Below are positions 8,701-16,444 of a stretch of 38,153 bases of DNA, piece after piece. The notes beneath the pieces are model-generated. The model worked only from the letters and a program-made list of their open reading frames with translations. It was not told the DNA's origin and searched no databases. The position numbers and the translations under genes are program-made. Numbering within the stretch: the stretch's first letter is position 1; every line of letters begins with the position of its first letter. Source of the DNA: Aestuariivita boseongensis. GTDB taxonomy: Bacteria > Pseudomonadota > Alphaproteobacteria > Rhodobacterales > Rhodobacteraceae. Location of the stretch: assembly GCF_001262635.1 (NCBI RefSeq), contig NZ_JXYH01000037.1:1-38153 (forward strand), read 5' to 3'.

Positions 8701-9545
8701 CTGACCACGGCCGACTTGGTGCCGCGATAGCGCACTTCGGTGTAGAAATGGGCGTCGGGCGTGCGGGTCTGCGGCACGTTCGAGCCCCAGAGCATCAGGA
8801 ATCCCGCGTTGTACCAGTCGGCCGATTCCGGCACGTCGGTCTGTTCGCCCCAGGTCTGGGGGGATGCCGGCGGCAAGTCGCAGTACCAGTCGTAGAACGA
8901 CATGCAGGTGCCGCCCAGAAGCGACAGGTAGCGTGAGCCCGCGGCGTAGCTGACCATCGACATGGCCGGGATCGGCGAGAAACCGAAGACGCGGTCGGGC
9001 CCGTAGGTCTTGGCCGTGTAGGCGTTGGCGGCGGCGATGATCTCGGTAGCTTCGTCCCAGCTTGCCCGCACGAAGCCGCCCTTGCCGCGGGTCTTGTTGA
9101 TCCCGTTGCGCAGGGCAGGATCGCCCTGGATCGCGGCCCAGGCGGCCACCGGCGTCATCGTCTCGCGCATCTTGCGCCAGGCCCGCATCAGGGCGCTCCG
9201 GATGAGCGGGTTCTTCACCCGGTTCGCGGAATAGAGATACCAGCTGTAGGACGCTCCCCGCGCGCAGCCGCGCGGTTCGTGGTTGGGCAGGCCCGCGCGG
9301 GTGCGCGGATAGTCGGTCTGCTGGGTTTCCCAGGTGACGATGCCGGACTTGACGTAGATCTTCCACGAACACGACCCGGTGCAGTTCACCCCATGCGTCG
9401 AGCGGACGATCTTGTCGTGCCGCCAGCGGTTCCGGTAGGTGTCCTCCCAGTCGCGGTTCTCGCGGGTGGTCTGTCCCCAACCGTCGGAGAATTGCTCCAG
9501 TTCCTTGCTCTGGAAGAAGTTCAGTTTGTCGAGCAGATGGCTCAT
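5787..9545 (-). CDS. narG: Respiratory nitrate reductase alpha subunit, catalytic
   Basis: NarG is the catalytic subunit, reducing nitrate to nitrite at a bis-MGD molybdenum centre on the cytoplasmic face. The FS0 cluster ligands H51, C55, C59 and C94 are present, as is the molybdenum ligand D223 in DWYCDLPPASPQTWGEQTD. Each is one position beyond the E. coli residue. The 1252-residue length is normal. The reading frame extends upstream, but I chose the ATG at 9545 because the protein then begins MSHLLDKLNFFQSKELEQF as in the family and AAAGGA lies seven bases before it. There is a 64-base gap to narK with its own ribosome-binding site, and a four-base overlap with narH. Confidence 0.98.
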   Translation of the reverse strand: MSHLLDKLNFFQSKELEQFSDGWGQTTRENRDWEDTYRNRWRHDKIVRSTHGVNCTGSCSWKIYVKSGIVTWETQQTDYPRTRAGLPNHEPRGCARGASYSWYLYSANRVKNPLIRSALMRAWRKMRETMTPVAAWAAIQGDPALRNGINKTRGKGGFVRASWDEATEIIAAANAYTAKTYGPDRVFGFSPIPAMSMVSYAAGSRYLSLLGGTCMSFYDWYCDLPPASPQTWGEQTDVPESADWYNAGFLMLWGSNVPQTRTPDAHFYTEVRYRGTKSAVVSPDYSEAAKFGDIWLNPQAGTDAALAMAMGHVILREFHLDRQAEYFEEYARKYTDMPMLVRLDEKDGHLVPGRMLRADDFDGNLGESNNPDWKTVAYDEASGKIVAPNGSIGFRWGEEGKWNLEEQAKGAETKLRLSQILDEDHDEVVGVDFPYFGGAATGDFVKCDHPEVLTRNIPARRIALADGKEVLVATVFDLFCANYGLDRGLGGEWVSKDFNDDSPYTPAWAEKITGVEREKIIAVAREFAGNAEKTHGKSMVILGAGLNHWYHMDMNYRGIINMLVMCGCIGQEGGGWSHYVGQEKLRPQTGWQPLAFALDWNRPPRHMNSTSCWYAHTDQWRYETLRAGEILSPTAPEGDWDISLIDYNIRAERMGWLPSAPQLKTNPLEVSKAAKKAGKEIKDYVAEQLKSGDLEMSCQDPDAPENWPRNLFVWRSNLLGSSGKGHEYFLKHLLGTDHGVMGKDLGEEGGVMPKEARWHDEAPKGKLDLLVCIDFRMSTTAVYSDIVLPTASWYEKDDLNTSDMHPFIHPLQAAVDPAYESKSDWEIFKSIARKFSEVAPEVLGVETDIVQLPLLHDTAAELAQAHVKDWKKGECDLIPGKTAPNYIAVERDYPNLYKKFTSVGPLLEKLGNGGKGINWDTKTEVKHLRDLNGVVLDEGVSKGQPKLETAIDAAEMILMLAPETNGEVAVKAWEELEKPTGQHHAHLAEGAHHTKIRFRDIAAQPRKIISSPTWSGIESEEVCYNAGYTNVHELIPWRTLTGRQQLYQDHEWMRAFGEGFVSYRPPVDLKTITAAVNNDAAEGSPHVVLNFITPHQKWGIHSTYTDNLLMLTLNRGGPVVWMSEVDAKKAGLVDNDWVEAYNTNGALTARVVVSQRIKQGTLFMYHAQEKIVNTPGSEKTGNRGGIHNSVTRATLKPTHMIGGYAQLSYGFNYYGTVGSNRDEFVIVRKMKKIDWLDKPASRSATQNVEAAE

Positions 9546-9609
9546 TGGGCTGTCCTTTCGGGTGTCTGGATGCGGGCGGCGAACTGCGCCGCCCGGGAAA
9601 TCAACTGGA

Positions 9610-12333
9610 TCATTCAGCGGGCTGGGCTGCGGTGCCCTGCGGCGTGCGGCCATGTTCGATGTCGTGGAGAAGGCCGCCGGGACGCGTGTAGACCACCCAC
9701 GTGATGACGACGCAGATCACGTAGAAGATCAGGAAACCCCACAGCGCCCCAACGGCAGACCCGGTCATCGCGATTGACGTGCCGTAGGCCTTGGGGATGA
9801 AGAAGGCGCCGTAAGCCGCGATGGCGGAAGTGAAGGCCACGATCGCGCCGGACTCCATCGCGATCTGCCGCTTGCGCTCTTCAGCACCCAGGTGCGGCAT
9901 AAGGCGCGGAATTTCGCGGCCCATGATGACCGGGATCATCTGGAAGGTGGAGGCGTTGCCGACACCGGTCAGGAAGAACAGCGCCATGAAGCAGGCGAAG
10001 AAACCGACGAAGGATCCCAGCCCAAGGAAGCTGATCACACCGAACGTGGCAATGATCATCAGGGCGAAGGTCCAGAAGGTCACGCGACCGCCGCCGAACT
10101 TGTCCGAGATCCAGCCGGTTCCGGCGCGGCTGAGCGCGCCCACCAGCGGCCCGAGGAACACGTAGTTGAGTGCGTTCACTTCCGGGAAGGCCAGCCGCGT
10201 CAGCAGAGGGAAACCCGCGGAGTAGCCGATGAAGCTGCCGAAGGTGCCGGTGTAGAGGATACACATCAACCAGTTCTGCTTACGGCTGAAGATCACCGCC
10301 TGGTCCGCAAAGCTGGCGCGTGCATCTGCGATGTCGTTCATGCCCAACCAGGCCGCTATGGTCGCTGCGAGGATGAAGGGCACCCAGACGAAGCCTGCGT
10401 TCTGCATCCACAGCTGACCGCCGTCGGACATGGTCTGCGGTTGCCCGCCAAGTGCCCCGAAGACACCCGCCGTGATGACGATGGGCACAAGGAACTGCAT
10501 GACCGACACGCCGAGGTTCCCCAGCCCCGCGTTCAGCGCCAATGCGTTGCCCTTTTCGGCCTTCGGGAAGAAATAGCCGATATTGGCCATCGACGAGGCG
10601 AAGTTGCCGCCGCCGAAGCCGCACAGCAGCGCCAGCACGAGGAAGATCAGGTACGGCGTGTCGGGGTTTTGGACTGCGTAGCCGATACCCATCGCAGGCA
10701 GCAGAAGCGAGGCGGTCGACAGCGTGGTCCACAGCCGCCCGCCAAAGATCGGAACCATGAAGCTGTAGAAGATCCGCAGCGTCGCGCCCGACAGGCCCGG
10801 CAGGGCCGCCAGCCAGAACAGCTGGCCCGGGGTGAAGTCGAACCCGATGGCGGGCAGACGGGCGACGACGACCGACCAGACCATCCAGACCGAGAAGGCC
10901 AGAAGCAGCGCCGGGATCGAGATCCAGAGGTTGCGACGCGCAACGGCACGGCCCTTTGCGGCCCAGAATTGCTGGTCCTCCGGCCGCCAATCCTCCAGCA
11001 CGCGCGGCATGGCGGTGCGTTCGGGGTGGTGAATGTCCTGCATCTCGGGCAGCTGCGGCAGTTGGTCGAGCACTTCGCCATGCGCGGCGCGCTCCATCGC
11101 GCGGATCGACAGATGCATCCAGGTCAGTGCGATGGCGACCAGTCCGAAGAGCAGCGCAAAGCATGACGTGTAGATGCCCGTGAGATCGAGGAGTGCGCCG
11201 AAGGCGATCGGCAGAACGAAACCACCAAGGCCCCCGATCATGCCGACAAGCCCGCCGACGGCACCCACATGTTTGGGGTAGTAGACCGGGATGTGCTTGA
11301 AGACCGCCGCCTTGCCGAGGCTCATGAAGAAGCCCAGAGCGAAGAGCGTGACGATGAAGGGCCAAAGACCCATTTGCGTCGAGAAGGCGATGGCGCCGTC
11401 CTTGCCCTGGATGACGTAGTCCGTGGGCGGGTAGCTCAGCATGAACAGGAACAGCAGCGAAAAGCCGAAGGTCCAGTACATGACCCGGCGCGCGCCGAAC
11501 TTGTCGCTGAGATGGCCGCCGTATGCGCGAAAGAGCGAAGCCGACAGACTGAACGACGCCGCCGCCATGCCCGCGAAGCGCACGTCGATTCCGTAGACGT
11601 CGATCAGGTAGTGCGGCATCCACAGCGCCAGCGCGACGAAAGCACCAAAGACGAAGAAGTAGTAGAGCGAGAAGCGCCAGACCTGCAGGTTCTTCAGCGG
11701 TGCGAATTGCTGCGCCAGCGACGGTGCCTTCGCCCCTGTCTTGCGCCGCTCGACCAGCTCGGGATCGTCCTTTGCCAGCAGGAAGAACAGTACGCCGATG
11801 ATGGCGAGCCCCGCGGCCCAGACATAGGCCACACCGTGCCAGCCATAGGCGACCATGACGAAGGGAGCGACGAACTTGGTGACCGCGGCGCCGACGTTGC
11901 CCGCACCGAAGATACCCAGCGCGGTCCCCTGGTGGCCTGCGTCATACCAGCGGCTGACATAGGCGACGCCGATGATGAACGACCCGCCCGCGAGGCCGAT
12001 GCCGAGGGCCGCGATCAGATACATGATGTAGCTGTCGGCCAGCGTCAGCGCCCATGTGGCCAGCGCCGTCAGGATCATCTGGCTCGAGAACACCAGCCGC
12101 CCGCCGTACTTCTCAGTCCAGACGCCCAAGAACAGGCGGGTGACCGATCCGGTCAGGATCGGGGTGGCGACCAGCAGGCCGAACTGGGTGTCGTTCAGGC
12201 CAAGCTCGGCCTTGATGGCTACACCGATGATGGAAAAGATCGTCCAGACCGCGAAACAGGCGGTGAAGGCGATCGTGCTCAGGCTCAAGGCGCGCGTCTG
12301 ATCGGCGCGTGAGGCTGTTGCAACGGTCTGCAT
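9610..12333 (-). CDS. narK: Fused NarK1-NarK2 nitrate/nitrite transporter
   Basis: The 907-residue protein contains two complete major-facilitator transporters in tandem, each with about 12 membrane segments, joined by a hydrophilic linker around residues 425-470 (HHPERTAMPRVLEDWRPEDQ). Nitrate/nitrite-porter signature glycine runs appear in both halves: GAGNVGAAVTKF and GMIGGLGGF in the first, LNAGLGNLGVSVMQF in the second. By analogy with Paracoccus NarK, the first half is expected to be a proton-nitrate symporter and the second a nitrate/nitrite antiporter. The ATG at 12333 follows GGAG by seven bases; a GTG at 12363 is in frame but less likely. It is the first gene of the nar operon. Confidence 0.96.
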   Translation of the reverse strand: MQTVATASRADQTRALSLSTIAFTACFAVWTIFSIIGVAIKAELGLNDTQFGLLVATPILTGSVTRLFLGVWTEKYGGRLVFSSQMILTALATWALTLADSYIMYLIAALGIGLAGGSFIIGVAYVSRWYDAGHQGTALGIFGAGNVGAAVTKFVAPFVMVAYGWHGVAYVWAAGLAIIGVLFFLLAKDDPELVERRKTGAKAPSLAQQFAPLKNLQVWRFSLYYFFVFGAFVALALWMPHYLIDVYGIDVRFAGMAAASFSLSASLFRAYGGHLSDKFGARRVMYWTFGFSLLFLFMLSYPPTDYVIQGKDGAIAFSTQMGLWPFIVTLFALGFFMSLGKAAVFKHIPVYYPKHVGAVGGLVGMIGGLGGFVLPIAFGALLDLTGIYTSCFALLFGLVAIALTWMHLSIRAMERAAHGEVLDQLPQLPEMQDIHHPERTAMPRVLEDWRPEDQQFWAAKGRAVARRNLWISIPALLLAFSVWMVWSVVVARLPAIGFDFTPGQLFWLAALPGLSGATLRIFYSFMVPIFGGRLWTTLSTASLLLPAMGIGYAVQNPDTPYLIFLVLALLCGFGGGNFASSMANIGYFFPKAEKGNALALNAGLGNLGVSVMQFLVPIVITAGVFGALGGQPQTMSDGGQLWMQNAGFVWVPFILAATIAAWLGMNDIADARASFADQAVIFSRKQNWLMCILYTGTFGSFIGYSAGFPLLTRLAFPEVNALNYVFLGPLVGALSRAGTGWISDKFGGGRVTFWTFALMIIATFGVISFLGLGSFVGFFACFMALFFLTGVGNASTFQMIPVIMGREIPRLMPHLGAEERKRQIAMESGAIVAFTSAIAAYGAFFIPKAYGTSIAMTGSAVGALWGFLIFYVICVVITWVVYTRPGGLLHDIEHGRTPQGTAAQPAE

Positions 12334-12413
12334 GGCGGGTCTCCGGCAAAAAAGGTCTTTCACCCCTGCGTGGGGATCAGTGCCAGACCTGACGCCACAG
12401 CGACGCTCATGAC

Positions 12414-12427
12414 TTGATCTAGATCAC
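12414..12427. promoter_or_regulatory. FNR-type binding site upstream of narK
   Basis: TTGAT-CTAG-ATCAC differs from the FNR-family consensus TTGAT-N4-ATCAA in one base. Its centre is 87 bases before the narK ATG, so a class II activated promoter (site centred near -41.5) would leave a leader of about 46 bases. It is a likely site for FNR or NarR activation of narKGHJI. No convincing -10 box was picked out. The site sits in the 256-base narK-narR spacer, which is otherwise AT-rich between about 12421 and 12480. Confidence 0.72.
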
Positions 12428-12527
12428 AAAACTGAGAAAATGCTAACGAAATAAATGGCTTACAGAAATATGTCATCCGATGAGCGGGCGCAGATCAAGG
12501 CTGCGGTCGCGAAGGTCAACCGACGGG

Positions 12528-12541
12528 TTGACATATATCAA
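12528..12541. promoter_or_regulatory. Second FNR-type binding site, before narR
   Basis: TTGAC-ATAT-ATCAA is another one-mismatch match to the FNR/DNR dyad, centred 55 bases before the narR ATG at 12590. This suggests control of narR by an FNR-family protein or by NarR itself. Immediately downstream is a further imperfect half-site pair (TTGAT at 12542, TGACA at 12551) and two CAATTG hexamers at 12539 and 12554, so the region may bind more than one dimer. Confidence 0.68.
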
Positions 12542-12589
12542 TTGATTTGGTGACAATTGTTAAGCGCGCAAAGTCGAAGGGGGACCGAC

Positions 12590-13288
12590 ATGCCCGATTC
12601 CGAATACCGGGATATTCGAAAACTCGATCTCTTTGCGCAGATGGCGGATGATAATTTCACATCCTTGATGCGGGGCGCCTATGTGCAGAATTTCCCTGCA
12701 CAGATCGAATTGATCACTGAAGGAGAACCGAGCGATTTTCTTCATATCGTCGTTTCGGGCTCGGTCGATCTGTTTTCGACCTGGAATGGCCGAGAGACCA
12801 GCATGGCGACCGTCCGCCCGATCTCGACCTTCATTCTTGCCGCGACCATCAAGGATGCACCCTACCTGATGTCGGCCCGCACGTTGGAGAAAAGCCGGAT
12901 CGCGCTGATCCCCAGTCAGGACGTGCGCGCGATCTTCGACGCCGACAGCAACTTTGCCCGTGCGATCGTCACGGAACTGGCGCAGTGCTATCGCTCGGTC
13001 ATCAAGGCGCAAAAGGATCTGAAACTCAGAACCTCGCTCGAGCGGCTCGCGAACTACCTGCTGAGGCAACAAAGGCACGCGGGAGGTGGGGCTGCGTTCG
13101 AGCTGGACTTCGAGAAGCGGCGCCTGGCCTCTGTGCTGGGCATGACCCCTGAAAATCTCAGCCGCGCCTTCAAGGGCCTGCAGCCCTATGGCGTTTCCGT
13201 GACCGGCACGCGCATCTCCATCGACAATCAGGCGGACCTTGAGCGCTTTGCGAAACCAAATCCACTGATTGATGACTTTTCAACCTGA
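12590..13288 (+). CDS. narR: Crp/Fnr-family regulator, NarR-like
   Basis: This 232-residue protein has an N-terminal cyclic-nucleotide-binding-type beta roll (about 13-120), a long dimer helix (about 122-148) and a winged helix. The recognition helix, around 185-197, contains E188, S191 and R192, the ExxSR pattern of FNR that reads TTGAT half-sites. It has only one cysteine (C133), so it cannot hold FNR's oxygen-labile 4Fe-4S cluster. That feature and its position divergent from narK match Paracoccus NarR, which responds to nitrate and nitrite. I chose the ATG at 12590 because GGGGGA lies five bases upstream. DNR/NnrR-type NO regulators are the main alternative. Confidence 0.85.
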   Translation: MPDSEYRDIRKLDLFAQMADDNFTSLMRGAYVQNFPAQIELITEGEPSDFLHIVVSGSVDLFSTWNGRETSMATVRPISTFILAATIKDAPYLMSARTLEKSRIALIPSQDVRAIFDADSNFARAIVTELAQCYRSVIKAQKDLKLRTSLERLANYLLRQQRHAGGGAAFELDFEKRRLASVLGMTPENLSRAFKGLQPYGVSVTGTRISIDNQADLERFAKPNPLIDDFST

Positions 13289-13299
13289 GGGACTGACAG

Positions 13300-13611
13300 A
13301 TGACCAAATCCATGCCCGGCGCCGCCGGAGATCTCGCCGAGGAACACCCTGATGTCTGGAAGGCCTATGCTGCCTTGGGCAAGGCAACGGCCAATTGCGG
13401 CCCCCTGACAGACCGCGAGAAGCGCCTCGTCAAGCTCGCCCTCGCGATTGGCGCGGGCTCCGAAGGCGCGGTCCATTCCCACACCCGGCGCGCCAGATCG
13501 GAGGGGATTGAGGCTGAGGCGATCATGCAGGTCGCGATGCTGGCCATCGGCCCGCTCGGCCTGCCCCGGGCTGTCGCCGCGAAGACCTGGATCGAAGACA
13601 TCAAGGATTGA
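13300..13611 (+). CDS. Carboxymuconolactone decarboxylase/AhpD-like small protein
   Basis: The 103-residue protein matches the small CMD/AhpD helical family: LTDREKRLVKLALAIG, then a helix with H59 and H61, then MQVAMLAIGPLGLPRAV. The usual CxxCxxxH redox motif is absent. The cysteine positions read S54-E55-G56-A57 before H59, and the only cysteine is C33. A thiol-disulfide reaction like that of AhpD is therefore unlikely. It begins 11 bases after narR on the same strand and is probably co-transcribed. It converges on nnrU with only three bases between the stop codons. Its function is unknown. Confidence 0.8.
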   Translation: MTKSMPGAAGDLAEEHPDVWKAYAALGKATANCGPLTDREKRLVKLALAIGAGSEGAVHSHTRRARSEGIEAEAIMQVAMLAIGPLGLPRAVAAKTWIEDIKD

Positions 13612-13614
13612 CCT

Positions 13615-14280
13615 TCAAGGAAGCGGGCTGACCCCAAAAAGAAACGGATGCGCCCAGAGCAGCGCCCCGTAAAGCGCAATGCCTGCCGCAAGCCGCAGGA
13701 GAGTGCCCCCCGACGGGGACGCCGAGAGGAGCGGCGCCTCCGCCACGCGCTCAAGCTTCCGTTGCCACTCTGGCCCCATCTCGCGGCGTTTGCGCCGGTC
13801 GATCAGTCGGTCTCCCAGCAGCGCGAAAGCGGCGAAGGTGCCGAACAGGATCACGTGGGCCAGATCTCCGTTGGGCACGACATGGGCCGCCGCCCAAAGC
13901 GCCAACGCCAGAAGCAGCGGATGACGCGACAAGCGAACGATGCCGGGCCGTGCCGGGTCGAACTGGTCATTGCGTGCTCCCCCGAACGAGAAAGGGTTGG
14001 GCCGGCCGATGGAGAGCGCAAGGATCAGGCAGACCGGCCCCATGACCGTCAAAGGGACATAGATCTGCCATGGCGCCCAGTCCCAAAGGGCCACATGCGG
14101 GGCGCGGCCTGCCGCCGCGATCAGCCAGGCCAGCACCGCGAGCGACAGGGCGGAATAGACCAGCGTGAAACCGACAGGGCCAAGCCGCGTCTGAAGCCAG
14201 GGTCGCAGCGGCGGTCGCACGGGCAACGAATGCGACAGGAAGAACACGACATAGGCGAGGGCGAACTCGAACCATCCCAT
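13615..14280 (-). CDS. nnrU: NnrU family membrane protein
   Basis: This 221-residue integral membrane protein of the NnrU family has about six hydrophobic segments. Its start MGWFEFALAYVVFFLSHSLPVRPPLR and the motif GIVRLSRHPLLLALALWAAAHV are characteristic; the latter resembles the isoprenylcysteine methyltransferase-like core. NnrU is found beside nnrS and nitrite/NO reductase genes in denitrifiers and is needed for, or responds to, NO metabolism; its biochemistry is not settled. The ATG at 14280 lies 11 bases after the nnrS stop. The reading frame continues upstream inside nnrS but that part does not look like protein. It is the last gene of its operon. Confidence 0.88.
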   Translation of the reverse strand: MGWFEFALAYVVFFLSHSLPVRPPLRPWLQTRLGPVGFTLVYSALSLAVLAWLIAAAGRAPHVALWDWAPWQIYVPLTVMGPVCLILALSIGRPNPFSFGGARNDQFDPARPGIVRLSRHPLLLALALWAAAHVVPNGDLAHVILFGTFAAFALLGDRLIDRRKRREMGPEWQRKLERVAEAPLLSASPSGGTLLRLAAGIALYGALLWAHPFLFGVSPLP

Positions 14281-14291
14281 GGATGCGCGTC

Positions 14292-15497
14292 TCAGATCCG
14301 CTTGGCGGCGGGCAGACGTAGCAATAGCCCGCCGTAGATGACCGCAAAGCTGCCGAAGGCAAGTGTCCAGAATAGCCCTGCCACAGTGTTCAAGGGGCTG
14401 GAAAATTCGGGCCATACGCCGCCCGCGACCCGCGCGAATACGGACAGGATCAGGGCCAGATAGATCATGACGGTCCCTGCTCCCGCCCGTAGGTCCTGCC
14501 CGGTATGACCAAGCGTGGCGCGTGTCATCACGGCCAGTGTCATCAAGCCGATTGCACCCGCCATCCAGAAATGCTGCGCGCCCGCCATTCCGACGGACCC
14601 GGGAGCCAAGATTTCTGCGGCCAATGCCAGGGCCCCCAACGGCACGAAGGCATAGCCTGCGTGCAACACAGTCACCAGCGGCTCGGCAAAGGTGTGGTGT
14701 CCGGCCCAACGGGCCAATCGCAGGGCGTGCAACACGGCTGCCAGCGCAAGCGCGCCTCCAGTCAGCGTCCCGAGAGGCAGTGCTACCCACAGCACAAGCG
14801 CCACTAGAAGAGCCGCGAGCGCCCCCTTGTCGAAGGGCTGCATCGGCGCTGCGGGCAGTACGGCGCTGCGCCGTTTCACCAGCCAGTTACGGGTGAAGGA
14901 CGGCACTATGCGGCCGCCGATGACCGCGATCATCATCACGCCCGCGCCCAGGCCTAGTCGCAGGCCGTAACCTTGCGCGGCATACTCGCCTTGCGCGGCC
15001 TCCCAGTGAAACAGCGCGTTGCCGAGGGCAAAGACCGCGAGCATCGCCAGCACGATTAGATTGCGCCAGTTCCGGCCCGCCACGATTTCGCGCCCGATCA
15101 CCGTGGCCAGTACGACCGGGAAGGCAAGGTCGACCGCCGCCACCAGCAGCCCCGGCAACCCCGCCGAAAAGATCACAGCCACGCGCCCCACGAGCCACAG
15201 CGCCGCCAGTCCGCCCAGCGGCCAGCCGACGATTGGCAGGCGCCCCGTCCAGTTTGGCACCGCTGTCAGGAGAAAGCCCGCGACAACGGCGCCGAGATAA
15301 CCGTAGAGGAACTCGTGCGCGTGCCATGACACGGGGTCGAAGGCTGTGGGCAACATCAGGTGCCCTGACAGCATCGGCACCCAAAGCGCCATCGCGAGCA
15401 CGGTCCAGACCGCCGCGCCGAAAAAGAACGGGCGGAACCCGTAGGTCAGGATCGCGGGTCCGGTCCAGGCGCGCATCTGTTCGGCGGTCGAGGTCAT
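14292..15497 (-). CDS. nnrS: NnrS family heme- and copper-binding membrane protein
   Basis: The 401-residue protein has about 12 membrane segments and the NnrS hallmarks GFRPFFFGAA near residue 22 and the DPVSWHAHEFLYGY histidine segment near 57-68. NnrS of Rhodobacter sphaeroides binds heme and copper, and the family protects against NO stress. AGGGA lies eight bases before the ATG. It sits 20 bases after ubiV and 11 bases before nnrU in an operon headed by a YtfE-like gene, which supports an NO-response role. Confidence 0.94.
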   Translation of the reverse strand: MTSTAEQMRAWTGPAILTYGFRPFFFGAAVWTVLAMALWVPMLSGHLMLPTAFDPVSWHAHEFLYGYLGAVVAGFLLTAVPNWTGRLPIVGWPLGGLAALWLVGRVAVIFSAGLPGLLVAAVDLAFPVVLATVIGREIVAGRNWRNLIVLAMLAVFALGNALFHWEAAQGEYAAQGYGLRLGLGAGVMMIAVIGGRIVPSFTRNWLVKRRSAVLPAAPMQPFDKGALAALLVALVLWVALPLGTLTGGALALAAVLHALRLARWAGHHTFAEPLVTVLHAGYAFVPLGALALAAEILAPGSVGMAGAQHFWMAGAIGLMTLAVMTRATLGHTGQDLRAGAGTVMIYLALILSVFARVAGGVWPEFSSPLNTVAGLFWTLAFGSFAVIYGGLLLRLPAAKRI

Positions 15498-15517
15498 TTG
15501 TGGCGTCCCTTGCGCGC

Positions 15518-16444
15518 TCAGGCCGGCGCGGCGGCGGAAATGCGGCGGTAGCCTGCCGTGCCATGATAGAAACCGTTGCTCAGGCCCGCATGCCCGCTCA
15601 GCGTCGCAAGGCGAGCATCAGCCTCGCCTGTCGGCACGCGCCCATCGAGCGCATCACGAAACACCTGCGCTACCGCGACCATGTCCACGGCCTGTGGCAT
15701 CAGCCGCAGGTGCGTGACGCCATCGGCAATCAGACGGGCCGCTTCGGGGAGCAGGTCGACATAGCTTTCCGACAGGGTCTGGATGCCGTTCACCCGCAGG
15801 ATCGGCCGGTCGTCGCGGGTGCGGAGCGGCATGCCGTCGGGGTCTTCTTCACAGACGAACTGGCAGTTGTCCTTGGTGCGGCCGTGCGCGCGGGCGTGAT
15901 AGCACCGCGCTGACACAGCCAGAGACGCGCGGCCGAAAACCTGCACCTCGACACCCAGGCCCAACGCAACTGCTGCCTGCGCCGCGGCTGCAATGGCCGG
16001 GGCCGGCATCTCGGCCGGTAGGCAGACATGGGTCGCGCCCTGCCCGGCCATCCAGGCTATCGTCGCGTCGTTGTACGCGTTCATGAAGGGGCCGATCCGA
16101 TGCGGACGCTTACCGCGCGCGTAAAGCCCTGCGGCGTTGTTCACCTCGATCTCGGGCGTGTCCATCGCGGCCAGATCCTCGGTTGCCTTGCGCTCGCGTT
16201 TCAGCATCACCTCGGCCAGCGTTGACAGGATCACGGTCTTGCCTGCGCGCTCCAACCGCTCGATCGTGGCCGGCAGGTCTGCCTCGTGGAAGGGCGCGCG
16301 CTTGGAGCAAATCACCTCGCCCAGATAAACCTCGTCGACGGGCGCCTCATCCGCGATGCGGGCGTAGAAGTCACGCCGTGCATCCGCGGACCAGTGGTAG
16401 GCGATCGGGCCGAGCGTCAGTTTCGTCATGGTATTCACCGCCAT
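15518..16444 (-). CDS. ubiV: UbiV, U32-family subunit for oxygen-independent ubiquinone hydroxylation
   Basis: UbiV works with UbiU and UbiT to hydroxylate the ubiquinone ring without oxygen, each of U and V carrying a 4Fe-4S cluster. This 308-residue protein keeps all four expected cysteines: C46 in EVICSKR and C181, C194 and C198 in RCYHARAHGRTKDNCQFVC. These match the E. coli pattern 39/176/193/197 in spacing type. The listed start overlaps ubiU by ten bases. A second ATG five codons later (16429) gives numbering closer to E. coli and may be the true start. It is located between ubiU and nnrS. Confidence 0.94.
   Translation of the reverse strand: MAVNTMTKLTLGPIAYHWSADARRDFYARIADEAPVDEVYLGEVICSKRAPFHEADLPATIERLERAGKTVILSTLAEVMLKRERKATEDLAAMDTPEIEVNNAAGLYARGKRPHRIGPFMNAYNDATIAWMAGQGATHVCLPAEMPAPAIAAAAQAAVALGLGVEVQVFGRASLAVSARCYHARAHGRTKDNCQFVCEEDPDGMPLRTRDDRPILRVNGIQTLSESYVDLLPEAARLIADGVTHLRLMPQAVDMVAVAQVFRDALDGRVPTGEADARLATLSGHAGLSNGFYHGTAGYRRISAAAPA

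Noticed and set aside
9546-9653. In-frame 36-codon extension before narG
   Set aside because: It overlaps the end of narK, has no family match, and the ATG at 9545 has a good ribosome-binding site.
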